Assembly (NCBI GenBank): GCA_033060915.1
Contig: CM065387.1
Coordinates: forward strand, 43,843,001 to 43,907,000
DNA length: 64,000 bases
From: Euryodendron excelsum
Lineage: Eukaryota; Streptophyta; Magnoliopsida; Ericales; Pentaphylacaceae
Reading direction: 5' to 3'
Below are positions 52,880 to 64,000 of the stretch, piece by piece. How positions within the stretch are numbered: the stretch's first letter is position 1; each line of letters begins with the position of its first letter. The notes under the pieces were generated by a model. It saw only the letters and a program-made list of their open reading frames with translations. It was not told the origin of the DNA and did not search any database. Position numbers and translations under genes: made by a program.

Positions 52880-54149
52880 GAGGTGTACTATACAAACAAA
52901 AAAATAATAATAATAAAAAGATTTCAAATAATAAGTCAAAACGAATTTCCTACACATTTTTGATTTTCCAACTTCAAATCAAATCTCAAAGATTTTCTGT
53001 CTCTTTCCTTCAAAAAGATTTCACTCTAAACCTTTTCCAACTCTTTCCCTGATTTCTAAAAAATTTCGACAGAGTTTCGTTTAAAAATCGTCCCTACAAC
53101 ATCCATGACATCAACACAAACCACATACCGTGCACTTCACAATGTTACAATCACATAACATCAGCACCCCCGCGCACTTTTTAATTTTTCGAGATTTTCA
53201 AAACCTATGTTTTATTTTTTCAATAAATCAATGGTTTTCAAAGTTATCCTAAAATTTCTTAAAAATCATTTCAAATGTTTTCTAAAATATTCGTACATTT
53301 TTCAAAATTTTAAACTCTAAAAATTTCATCAATTTCTTAAGTTTTCCTATTTTCCTAATTTTATAAGTATTTTCCTATTTTTCAAAAAATTAAAAATTCA
53401 CCAAGTTTTTAAAAAATCACGAAACTTCACACGATTGTTAAAAACATTTTTCTAAGGCACATGGCATAAAAATCTAGCCAGAAAACCCAATGCACAAGCC
53501 TGTAGGAACAAATCTCCAATTCCTGCAAAAAATCCTGTTCACATAATCACATAAAATCACTAAAATTCAATCAAACAAATACCAAAATGCAAAAATAACA
53601 TCATCACAATGTTCAAAACATATCAAAACATCAATTTCCACTGTTCATATAACTCAAACGGAATTCTACACATCAAAATCAACAGAAAATTTAAAACTCA
53701 CTTTTTGGAGTTCTCCAGCGAAATCTTCTCTTCCGGCGACTTTTCCGGCGACCTGGCCTCCTTCCGGCAATCACCTGTGGTCTCCAAGAGGTGCTCCTTC
53801 AATGTCCAAGTTGGCTACCTTGCAATGGCTCTCGGTTTTGCGAAAAACTTTTGAAACCTATAGCAACGCCGAACCAGAAATGTTTCTGGTTTTATTTCTA
53901 AGCCTGGCGCCACTAGCAGAGGCGCCAAGCCTTTTCTTTCAAAGATGCCACTGCTAGTGGCACCAGTTTCCAAATTCTGGGCAGCTTTGCCCTTTTTCCC
54001 GCCAAAACTCATTTTCGAAGGCCTTTTCGGCCCAATATCCATTTTCAAACCCTCGTTGTCGAAAAATTTCGAAAGCCCGTCCCTCTGACCACCTCACGGT
54101 CAACATGGGACTCTTACTTTATCGTTTTCTGTCTTCGACAAGCAAAGAC
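52880..54149. other. AT-rich spacer upstream of the antisense gene
   Basis: Mostly low-complexity T/A/C sequence. At 53906-53926 and 53946-53965 it contains GGCGCC-type inverted repeats like those in the LTR U3 block. The minus-strand sequence CAAG|GTAGCC near 53816 resembles the LTR donor. It is the likely promoter region of the antisense gene. Confidence 0.5.
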
Positions 54150-54166
54150 AAAAAAAGAGGGGCAGT
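54150..54166 (+). other. Polypurine tract of the giant-LTR element
   Basis: AAAAAAAGAGGGGCAGT immediately before the 3' LTR start TGTGAGC. Classic purine run and position. Confidence 0.85.
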
Positions 54167-57100
54167 TGTGAGCATCCCATTTTTAACCGCTCGGCGGTCT
54201 ACAGTCCGTCCAGACTTGTATTCAAGTCAATGCGAACATATTTTGAGTTAAATCAACTTTCCAAGTCTAATCCCGTCTAACCATCGCTTCTCGGGCCCAC
54301 CAGGCCCAAATAGAGGCAAAATGACTAAAATGCCCTTAGGGGCATTGTTCAGTTCAATTCCAAATCAGGTGCGTCTTTCCGAAGGCGGTAAGTCCTCTTT
54401 CCATATTCCCATAGGCACGTCTTTCTGAAGACGGTAAGTCTCCTTTCCTTATTCCAATAGACGCGTCTTTTCGAAGTCAGTAAGTCCCCTTTCCAATTCC
54501 AATAGGCACGTCTTTCCCAAGACGGTAAGTCCCCTTTCCAACCTCTTTTTCAATTCCAATTCCAATCCCTCTCTCGAGAAAGCTGATTCCTCGAGACGAT
54601 AAGTCTATCCAATCCAGCACGTTTTTCGAAAAAAGTTTCTTTGAAACAGTAAATCCCTTTAAACCTATCGACCAGGATGAGACCCCAAGTCCCCTAGATG
54701 GTAGAACGGTCTACCTTTGGCGCATGCTAGCCTGCCAATGCAGAAATGTCCATTTTGGCATGCCTTTCGAGAAAGTTAACTTCTCAGGCGCTAAGTCCTT
54801 TTAGCAGCTTCCCGAGATCAGGCAGTCTCGGGAATGATCGCTAACTGTCAGAGTAGCGGAAGTGCTCATAAACATTGCAACCGTCAGAGTAGCAGAAATA
54901 CTCGCAAACAGGTCTATATAGGGAATTGCCAACAAACCCCTATATCATGAGACCGCCGTCAGAGTGGCGGAAACACTCAAAACCTAGATCAACACCAGTG
55001 CCTGCTAGTCCACTTCGGTGAGAAATGACCAAACTGGCCCTAGGGCCATTTTCCAGTACGTTTCTCGAGATAATACCTAAATCCTCAGAATGGTAAGTCC
55101 ATCCTTCCAAGATTGTCTTAAAAGCAATTTGGCATGATTAGGTGCCTTCTAGTCAGTTTCGGGCCAATTCCGAGGCTTTCCACTCCAGATAACCATTTTG
55201 CCCCTAGGCATCTGCACGCCCCGAGGACCACACTGGCTCTGGATATCAAATCAGTAATCTTCTGAGAATGCTTTTTATAGTATTTCCGACCTTCCTTTAT
55301 CTTTCTGGATCATTCCGAGTCAATTCCAGTAAACCCGATGTAAAATGACCGTTTTGCCCCTGATGGGTCGGTCGTCTTTTTCTAGCCACACCGGCTCTAG
55401 ATATCAAACCGGTAGCCTTTGGGAACATTATAAATAATGTTTTTAAATCTCGAGTCTTCTTCCAGGACATTCTGAGTCCGTCTCGGTAGCTTTCCGATCC
55501 AGTTGACTGTTTTGCCCCTAATGGCCTGATCAACCTTTCCGATAATTCTTGTCATCCTTTTTCAAGTCAAATACATCCGGGACCCTGTTCTAAGGGTTCC
55601 TGCCCTTTTTCGGCCTTCTGGGCTATTCCCGGTCCCATAAATGCTTCTCGAACTTCCAAAGTCACTCCTAGTGAAACCAGGCAAAAAATTGCGTGGTAGT
55701 CACTAATACAGGTGCCCAAATCTTCTGAAGATACGTTGCTTGCCGACCTTAAAAATTTCCTAACTGGCTGGCACCACTCCTAGTGGCGCCAAAAGCATTT
55801 TTGGCCTGGCGCCACTGAAACAGGCGCTAGGTCATTCCCTTGTCTATAAATACAGAGCCTCTTCCAGTGTGAAAGGGGTCCGTAAACTCAGTCTGAAAAC
55901 CCTACTTTTCGATACACAGAGCTCGTAACCTCTCTAAACCCTAGTCTCCTTAGGTTTTTCCAAACCCTAGCCTCCATACACAAACACTAGCCTCCTCTAC
56001 ACTCATACACTCTCATATACTCATACACTAGCCTCCAAAGCCTCCATTGAAGACTTGGATTGCTGCAACTATGAAGCTTTGAAGATCTAAGGCAAGCTCT
56101 TGAAGACTGAAGTGAAGACCGAAGTGAAGCAAGCAAAGCAAAGCGTGCAAAGCTAAGCAAAATAAAGAAGACACAAGGTAGGCTTCTTATTTACGTTTAC
56201 GCATCTTCCCCCTCTCTTTTCTCCCTCTGAACCCACTTGGGTTTTGTTTTATTTTAATTCCCCATCTTTTTTCCCCCTTTTCTTGCATGCTTGAAACAAG
56301 AAATTTCCCAGTCCATGTGTAGGATTAGGCTATTGGAGGGTCACCGTGTCGGGGGCTTTCTTTTAGTCTAACTGGAGACCACGTGGGTTCGGCCTCCTTG
56401 ATTATGTGGTGAAGCCTTAACCTTGCATGTTCATGACCCCAACTTGCATTGTGCATATCATGATCTTGCATTCTTCCAAAACTTGTTTTCAAAACTTGCA
56501 TTAACATCGTTTTCAAAACTTGTGTCAAAATCTTCTTGTTCAAAACTTGTTTTCAAAATCACAATCTTAAGGTGATTCTAGCATTTCCATGGCTAGGGTT
56601 GCTTTAGGAAAGTGTTACATTTAAAGTGACCAATATGGTCCACATTTTCAAAACATTGATGTTTTCAAAATCACTATCATAGAATGGTTCTAACCTTCTC
56701 ATGGTTAGAATCGTTTTAGGAAAGTGAGATATTTTTATAAGCTTTCTAAAAACTCTCTTCAAATTCCTTTCCAAAATTGTTTTCTAAAAATTGCCTTCAA
56801 AAATTCTTTTTTCAAAACTTTTTTCCAAAACACTCTCTTCAAAATTCCTTTCCTAAAAACACTCTCTAGGTTTCCTTCTTAGAAAACTCTCTTCCAAAAA
56901 CTCTCTTGTCAAATTCACTTTCCAAAGACTCCTCTCTAGGATTTCCTTCCAAAAATCTCCCTTTCTAAAAACTCACTTTCTAAAATCTCTTTTTTTACAG
57001 CCCAAGTCAAGCCCTAAAACCCACGATTAGGAAACCCTAATTTTCTTTCCCAAAAACATGATTTCCAATCTCTTATTTTGGCCTCAAAACCTAAGTTTCC

Positions 57101-58754
57101 AAAACCTTTTGTTTTCTACATCAAAACTATATATATATATATATATATATTTCCAAAAACCTCTTTTTTATGTCAAAACTATAGTCTTCCAAATCTAGGA
57201 TTTCTAAAACTTTCCTTTACAAATTCATGTCAAATCCAATTTTCCTTTTAGGAAACCAAATCCAATCTCCCCGTTTAGGAAGTTAGATCCTATCCTCCGT
57301 TTTTGGAAACAAAATCAAAACATCTCATTTTAGAAACAAAATCCAATCCCTTGTTTTAGGAAATAGGAATTTCAATCATTCCTATTCTAAACCTTTCCTA
57401 ATACAATTCCTTCCTAATCTCCTACCTTCCTAAACCATAAGTTTCCTAAACCTGAACTTTTAAATATTTCCTTAAACTTTAAGCTTCCAAATCTTTCCTA
57501 ATTCAACCCTTTCCTAGTTCCATCCTTTTCCAAATTTTGACTTTCCAAATCCAAGTTTTTCAAATCTTTCTTAAACTCAAACCTTTCCTAATCTAAAACT
57601 TTCTTAAATTCTAAACTTTCCAACTTTCAAATCTTTCCTAATTCGAAACTTTCCTAACATGAAACTTTCCTAAAACAAAATATTTTTAGTTTGAAACTTT
57701 TCTAAATTTGAATCTTTCTAAATCCAATCTTTCCCTAATCTTCCAAGTCCAACATTCGAGTCAAATCTTTCTTAAATCTCAAGTCCTTTCTAAATCTTGT
57801 CTTTCCTAAGTCTAGGTCTTCCAACTTCTATCTTTCCAAACCAAGTCCAATCTTCTCAATTCCAATTTCCAATCTTCTATTCTACGTTCAAATCAAATCC
57901 TCTGTCGGACTGTTACTCGAACTACGACTGACCTGATTCTTCCAAAGGGATACGTAGGCAACCCTCATGGGTGCGGTCACAACCTTTTTCATATCTCAAA
58001 TTCCACAACCTTTTCCAAGCTTCTATTCCCACAACTTTTTTCAAATCTCTAGTTTCACAACCTTTTTCAAATTTTCAATTCCATAATCGATTCCAAGTTT
58101 CCAATTTCAAAATTTCTATTTCCAATTCTCCATTTCAATTTCTAAACTTTCTTTCCAATTTCAAGCTTCGATTCTTATTTTCCAAATCTATTTTTCAACT
58201 CTCTTTTTCTTGCACTTACATATCACGTATCACTCTTTTCAAAATTATTTTCTAAAGTGGATAGGATTGGACATTTGTTAGTTGAAGACTCTCATAGGTG
58301 AATTTAGGGTAAATCGACATGTAGGTACTACAAGGGCGGGGTAGGGTGATGGCTTAGTGCGTCTTCCCTACACGTAACCAACCTTCTAACCTAGATCACT
58401 GTTTTCGAAAGACCAAAATGGAGTTTACTTTCTAAAAAGGGCTTAAATGTTTTTCAAAGGTTACCAAACAACCTATTTTCTTAAAAATCCTCTCTTGAGG
58501 ACATTTTCCAAAATCTTTTTCAAAAAACCCTAAGTGTAGTCTTCGGATTGTTCTTAGTTTTTAGGTGACCTAACTCACCTTAATCAAGTTAGGTGACGAC
58601 TCCAAATTTTTTTTCCAAAAGCCTTTTATTCAAATTAATTTTCAATTCAAACCTAGTTGTACTTATTCTTTTAGGAGGGTGAGTTCTAACGAAAGAATAC
58701 AGTATTTTTTCCACTTGTGTGTATTCCCCAAGTGCGAAAAATCTGGGCGCGACA
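54167..58754 (+). repeat. 3' giant LTR of the pol-less gypsy element
   Basis: 4588 bp, TGTGAGCATCCC to GGGCGCGACA. Carries the same 46-bp CGTCTTTCC repeats (about 54370-54530), TATA box TATAAATA (55845-55852), donor-like site (56178), an (AT)n tract (57131-57150) that is shorter in the 5' copy, and the conserved islands. Better preserved at its 5' end than the 5' LTR; stem-loop 1 is damaged here. Confidence 0.92.
55845..55852 (+). promoter_or_regulatory. TATA box of 3' LTR
   Basis: TATAAATA in 'cttgtctataaatacagagcc', downstream of GGCGCC-type half palindromes at 55780-55826. It could drive transcription into the flanking copia sequence. Confidence 0.65.
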
Positions 58755-59402
58755 AATATGCTTGAAGAAAGCACTACACTAGAGCAAAACTAGGAAGTGG
58801 GGTACTATTTGTCGGCAAACTATTGTTAAACCATTGAGACCTCGCTCTAGCTGGGTGGAGTCCGCCTGACAGCGGGCTTCACTGGATGAAGTTGTGCTGA
58901 AGCAGCTGGACCCTACTAAAGCGGAGTGAAGTCCGCTTGACAGCGGGCTGCACTGAAAGGGGACTTGTGCTGGAGGAGCTAGAGCCCGCTAGAGCAGGGT
59001 TGAGTGGGCCTGACAATAGGGTACACTGGCTATCTTTAGTATTTTAGCCGTAACTTTTTTGTTAGATGTCGGATTGATGAGATTCAAAGTTCTCTGGAAA
59101 GAAGATTTAAAGATATATAACTTGTCTTTTAGTGAGACTTTTTGAATTTGAATCATATCATGGTTAAAATCTAGCCACAAGAGAATAGATCTTCTAGAGA
59201 CAGATTTATTTGAATTTTGCAGGTGACCCATCTTCTCAAAATTCATCCAACTATTATTGATTCTTCCCTTGAGGCTTTATAGAGGCAAAATCCTAACATC
59301 TAAGGTCACTACAATGTGATCAATACACTCAAGACTCACACAAGACATAAAGAGATTTTAGCTTTCAATTTACATGTACAAAATGAGTCAATTTTCCTAA
59401 CA
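58755..59402 (-). mobile_element. Ty1/copia LTR, 5' part (split by the gypsy nest)
   Basis: On the minus strand begins TGTTAGGAAAATTGACTC right after a purine-rich tract (AAAGGGTGAGAT at 59403-59416). Contains a minus-strand TATA box (CTATAAAG at 59275-59282). It ends at the gypsy 3' LTR and matches, by position and logic, the 3' part at 30536-31205. Three imperfect repeats 'gcctgacagcgggcttcactgg' occupy 58850-59030. Confidence 0.62.
58850..59030. repeat. Threefold imperfect repeat in the copia LTR
   Basis: Units 'agtccgcctgacagcgggcttcactgg', 'agtccgcttgacagcgggctgcactg' and 'gtgggcctgacaatagggtacactgg' at about 58868, 58929 and 59003. Spacing 60-75 bp. Short inverted 'gcggactcc' like pieces occur in each. 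Confidence 0.6.
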
Positions 59403-60800
59403 ATCTCACCCTTTGGCCATTTTTGTGACAAAACCAAAAGATTACATTGAAAACACTCACAACCCCAAAACATATAGAAACAGGGACCAAGCTCCACTCT
59501 CTATGGCCTAAGCAACTCAACTAGTGATAAATCCTTAGCACAAGATTAAGTGTAAATGGAGAGGTAAAATGGAAAACAAGTAATATTACTCCCCCTCAAC
59601 CAATACTATAATGATATACTCCCCCTAAACACATGCATAAACTCTAAGAAAAATTAAGATGAACCATTGATCATTCAAAACAAGCAAGACACTAAACAAA
59701 ATACTTCTCCCCCTTTTTGACACAAAATGCAATCACAACACTAATGAGATACTAAAAGAAGAGTTTTGAAAGAATATTTAAATGAAGATAGACAAAAACA
59801 TACAAATGACTTGACAAATTTTAAGAAACCTATAAAAGAAATTCATATGACAACAGCTTAAATAGATAGATCAAGTACTCAAGTTCATAAAGACATGTCC
59901 AAGATGAAGATTGCATCAAGTTTTCAACAAGATGATGATGGTCATAACTAAATGACAAAGTGAGTGTGTGAGCATTAAGAATAGCATGATCAAGCTTTAA
60001 GAACAAAAGCATATTTTTTAGTACTTGAATCAAGAACTCACAAGAGATATCATTTAGCATGAAAATCAAACCGATTAACAACTAATTAAAGCTTAATATT
60101 AAAAAATGCAAAGGCTCCCCCTCAAATGCATAAAACCACTCAATAACTCATTCTTTTGAGGCCGAAGTCGGCTTTCACTCTAGTGAGCCAGGTAACCTTC
60201 TCTATGACGCTTCAAACCATGTTGCACATTTTGATGAATGTCTATAGTAGCTTTTACTCTATACTCACAGATAGCCTTTTCCTTAGTCATGACTGTAGAA
60301 AATTTCTTTTGAATTTGTAGTTTTTTTTTTTTTTTTTTGAACAAGCAACTCACTTTAGATATTGTTTTGCATTGTGAAAGCACAAAAGGGTGACAAGGCA
60401 TCAATAGATATAAACTCTAGAGAGGATATGCAATTATAGGTCTTTTTAAGCACGATACTCATGAAATTAAAATGGAATAAATATAGAACAAAATATTTTT
60501 TGACTCAACATGTTTGTTCTCTATTAAAGTGCATCAAAATGTCAATTCAATTATGATAATCATTACTTGGACATACAATACACTCAATTCATACTTGGTA
60601 TGAATAAAGAACTTTTCTCCAAAACATATAGTTGATTCTATCACATGAAGTCAAATATAGATCAATCAAAACTATGAACACAAATCAAGAACAACAAAAA
60701 ACCCTTTTTTTATGTTTTAATAAAAACAAATAGAAATATAATAAAAAGATAGATAAAATTATGAAGGAAATTATAGCACTAGGACAGAAAGAATAGCCAT
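59403..60800 (-). mobile_element. Copia-type 3' internal region, non-coding
   Basis: AT-rich sequence with four AGGGGGAG blocks on the minus strand (59589-59596, 59619-59626, 59707-59714, 60115-60122). The third, in CAAAAAGGGGGAGAAG, looks like the polypurine tract of plant copia elements. A (T)17 run lies at 60321-60337. I find no pol motif, though pol would normally separate gag from this region. Confidence 0.5.
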
Positions 60801-60807
60801 GAAACAC

Positions 60808-62698
60808 TCAAAATGGTTTAACAATGTTTTCAAAAACTTTAGGTTGAAAGTATTGAGCTTGATTATCAAAATGGTTTTGTCTAGAATTTCTTCTAGAGAA
60901 ATATCTTGTCATTGGTTGATAATTCTGAAAAGAATTGTGAAAGATTGGATATGGTCTTTGATAATCTTCAGCCAGAATTTGAAAACGACTTTTGTAAAAT
61001 CCATTTTGATACACAGGTTTAGATTGAACTTTCATCCTTGGGACAGTGAACCTTTTAAAGCAATTTGCTCTACTGTGTCTTCTAATTCCACAATGATGAC
61101 ATATAGGAACAAAAGGTATTAAAAAAGGTTGAGTATTTATTTGATAGGGCATTTCATTACCCCTTGGTTGACTCACCTTGTGCTTTTGAGGTTGGCACTT
61201 TGAGGATCGCCAATTTTTAAAAAATTTTTGATTTGAAATTAACTTGAATTCATCAATGGTTGGGGAAGGCACAGATTTTGGTTCCTTGACTACATTGGAT
61301 GAGGAAGGTGTATCTCCAAACCCTATGCCAATTTTATCGTATGAGTCCTTTTGGATGTTGATCATGTGCTCTAACTTCCCAGTTGCTCCAATTTGTCGTT
61401 TGAAGGTTGCATTGACAGTAGCCAGCTCTTTTGTACTTGACTGTCACCTTTAACTTGTAATCTTTTAGTTTTATGCATTCATCATGCATTTCCTTGTATG
61501 CTTGTTGCATCCTATCATCCTTACTTTCAGAACCATTTGAACTTGTGCCACATTCCTATACACTATTAGTATCTACAATATCATCAACACAAATGGATGC
61601 AGATGATAAGTATTTAGGAGAATCATACAAAAGAGTAACAAATGCAATAAGATTACTAGTTTTTTCATCAGAAGAAGAGTCTTTAGAATCCTCAGTTTTG
61701 GCATCTTCCCAGGTGGAAGCCATCACCCTATTCCTTTTCTGTTTCTTGTTCTTGTTGGGGCATTCATGAGAAAAATGACCAAAACCATGACATTCATAAC
61801 ATTGAATTACATTGGTTTACTGAGACTTAGAAGCCTTTTTATCATTGATTTAAAAAGGCTTTGCATTGACCTCTAACTTACCTTGGTTCTTTTTGCTAGA
61901 CATAGAACCATTATTCTTTCTATTTCTAAGAAAATTTCTAAACTTTTTAACAAACAACTCCATCTCAGCAAGGTCAAGGTCTTGTTCTTCCTCGCTACTA
62001 TTCTTAAGGTCTTTCTTAATAGATTTGAGAGTCATACCCTTATTGGTTTTCTTGTTTTGTTTCAGATTTAGTTCATAAGTTTGAAGTGAACCAACAAGTT
62101 CCTAAACTTTGAGAGCATCAACATCTTTGATCTCTTCTATGGCTATAACTTTAGGTTGAAACCGATTTGGAAGAGATCTCAAAATTTTTCTAACAATTTT
62201 TGAATTTGAAATCCTTTCGCCGAGGTTAAAACTGGAACTAACTATGTCACTCAGTTTAACATAAAATTCATCAAAGGTTTCATTGTTCTCCATTCAGAGA
62301 TTTTCAAAATTTGTGGTCAACCTTTGAAGTTTTGACACTTTAATAGCACTAGTACCTTCATGAGTGACCTCTAAAATATCACATGCTTTTTTAGCAATTT
62401 ACACTTTGAGATTCGATGAAATTCTTCAAGTGTGACACTGTTAAAGATAGCATTTATAGCCTTACTATTCCAACCACAATCTGCCAGATTAGTTCTATCC
62501 CATTCAGATACAGGTTTGGGAATAACTATATTTTCAATAAGTTTGGTAGGAGAAGTCCATCCTTGTACAACACTTAGCCAAACTTTTTCATCAAAAGACT
62601 TAAAAAAATGCACGCATCCTAGCTTTCCAATAAGGATAATTAGAACCATCAAATAATGGAGGTCTAACCATAGAACTACCCTCTTTAGGCAAATCCAT
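60808..62698 (-). pseudogene. Copia-type gag with two CCHC knuckles, pol missing
   Basis: Minus-strand ATG at 62698 opens MDLPKEGSSMVRPPLFDGSN, the usual copia gag start, followed by the UBN2-type capsid: FKSFDEKVWLSVVQGW, RTNLADCGWNSKAINAIFNS, NNETFDEFYVKLSDIVSS, KIVRKILRSLPNRFQPKV and VDALKVQELVGSLQTYE in successive frames. First knuckle CYECHGFGHFSHEC near 61780, second CHHCGIRRHSRANC near 61075. A 1-base slip in a T7 run near 62600 and stops near 62400, 62100, 61850 and 61560 break it. In full copia elements protease, integrase and reverse transcriptase follow the second knuckle; the frame ends at VFENIVKPF (60808) instead. Confidence 0.8.
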
Positions 62699-62714
62699 GT
62701 TACTAGTGTTGGTT

Positions 62715-64000
62715 TAAGAGTGCAACGCAAGAGTGGGGTGAATTGGGTTTTATAAATAATCACCAATAATTTTAACTACAAATTATTTAAGCAATCTGAT
62801 TAATCAATCTAATAATAGAATCTAAGTGTGTGTGTAATGTGTTTAAGCAATCTCAAACAATCAATGAAAAATAGGGCACAAAATGAACACAAAGATTTAC
62901 CGAGGTTTAGCCACAACTCATAACCTACGTCTTCACCCTCAAGACCCCCTTGAAAGCTCTTCCACTATGCAATCAACAATTACAAAGCAGGTGCTAGTTG
63001 ATCCAGTGCCCAACTCACTTCTTACAAGAACTCTTAAATCTCCCAAATGATTTTGTCCAAGCTTCACTCAAACTTACAAGTGTTTTTCTCAAGCTACATT
63101 CAAACTCAAAGGTTTACAAACTCACCCAAATGGAATGAATAAGGCTAACACAAAGTATCTCTCACAAATAGTGGATAGAATCAGTGTATATCAATAAAAC
63201 CTCAATATATTAGCAAAGCAACAGTAGTAGCTAGGGTTTATGCCTTTAAATTCATTTGTTGTACTTGTATATATCTCCTCTGCATGTATATATGCTGTGG
63301 GGGTCATATATATATGCCCTAACTTCGATTATAGCCGTTGGTGGTAGTGGAGGTTCCATTAAATGCGAAAACGGTGGAGTATAACGTTCAGAATTATAGC
63401 CTTTACAATGGTATATGTCGACCCCTAGATTGAAAGTGTCGACACCTTGCTGTTCTGAATACAGTTCTATTAGCAATCTGCCTCCATATGTCAACTCCTG
63501 AGGATTCAAGTGTCGACTCCTTCAAGTTTTAGCATATATTTTCAAGACATTGTCTCGATGTGTTGACTCTTCTGGGCTTATGTGTCGACTCTTTTAAGGC
63601 TTTATCAAAATCATGCAATCTGTCTCAATGTGTCGACACTTTTGGACTATGTGTCGGCTCTTTTAAGCCTCTTTCATAGTCGAGCAATGATTGTACTTCA
63701 AAAGTACGATTATAAGGCCTTAATTAGTACTTTGTTAGCATTAGTTTATAATTGTTTGTCTTTTTAGTTATGTTTTGATATTAATTGAGTTTATAATGCT
63801 TTATGTAGGTTTTAAGCTTAAATAGAATGATTTCAAATGCAATTTAATCATAGGTTTCAAGAGGTTGCTGTCAAGGTACAAGCTGTTAAAACTGTGGTAC
63901 AAGTTATCGAAGCACGCAAAGCTGGAACTTTGGAAGCCCATATCTCTTGAACCAAAAAGGCTATTCAGGCCCATAATATGTTGATTTCATATAACTTTTT
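62715..64000 (-). mobile_element. Probable copia 5' LTR, running off the window
   Basis: Read on the minus strand it ends AACCCAATTCACCCCACTCT then TGCGTTGCA, a typical plant copia LTR end, about 20 nt before the gag start. U3-like part at 63410-63690 repeats 'gtgtcgactcttttaagg' and 'tgtcgacacttttgg'. It is not visibly similar to the LTR at 58755-59402, so the gag may belong to another copia element. No clear primer site seen. Confidence 0.5.

Larger units (their letters stand above)
31206..58754 (+). mobile_element. Giant-LTR Ty3/gypsy element with gag and antisense gene but no pol
   Basis: 27.5 kb in total; about 17.8 kb once the 9.7-kb nested insertion is removed. Long LTRs (31206-35789 and 54167-58754), a primer site at 35791, a 1.5-kb leader, gag (split), a poorly readable spacer, an antisense plant-mobile-domain gene and a polypurine tract at 54150-54166. 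LTR size and the gag knuckle type point to the Tat/Ogre group. I find no protease, reverse transcriptase, RNase H or integrase anywhere inside, so it must depend on another element for mobility. Flanking 5-mers (TAGAA and AATAT) do not match, so no target duplication is visible; the element lies within a copia LTR. Confidence 0.85.

Overview
The window reads as nuclear DNA of a flowering plant, most likely a eudicot. The signs are AT-rich intergenic DNA, long (GA)n and (AT)n tracts, GT..AG introns, hAT-type MITEs, Ty1/copia and Ty3/gypsy (Tat-lineage) retrotransposons, and a plant-specific alkenal double-bond reductase family. I see no tRNA, rRNA, CRISPR or bacterial feature. Almost everything is either transposon or decayed gene.

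Layout. (1) 0.75-15.2 kb and 26.2-30.4 kb are two direct copies of an old segmental duplication. Each holds an NADP-dependent alkenal double-bond reductase (DBR) gene on the minus strand. Copy 1 has exons 2-5 at 1416-3113 and a decayed exon 1 at 16886-17070, so its first intron would be about 13.8 kb. A 10.5-kb Tat-lineage gypsy element (3859-14373) sits inside that intron and is absent from copy 2. The two copies carry different frameshifts, and I call both pseudogenes. (2) 15-21.2 kb is a cluster of small DNA transposons, including a Tip100-like hAT remnant with a readable transposase C-terminus. (3) 21.2-26.1 kb is AT-rich intergenic DNA with no gene I can defend. (4) 30.5-59.4 kb is a nest at least four levels deep. 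A copia LTR is split by a 27.5-kb gypsy element with about 4.6-kb LTRs. Its gag is split by a minus-strand solo LTR, which is itself split by a plus-strand solo LTR. Both solo LTRs have perfect 5-bp target-site duplications, and removing them restores the gag frame exactly. (5) 59.4-64 kb holds a copia-type gag region without recognisable pol, followed by LTR-like sequence running off the window.

Most notable: both gypsy elements carry an extra intron-bearing gene antisense to gag-pol, one resembling the 'putative gypsy type transposon' family and the other the plant mobile domain. The giant LTRs, otherwise fast-diverging low-complexity sequence, keep short conserved islands. Two of these fold into stem-loops with compensatory changes between families. 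A strong splice donor in the LTR pairs with a textbook acceptor just before gag, suggesting a leader intron of about 4 kb that removes most of the LTR 3' part and the primer-binding site. All assignments come from reading the sequence; no database search was run.
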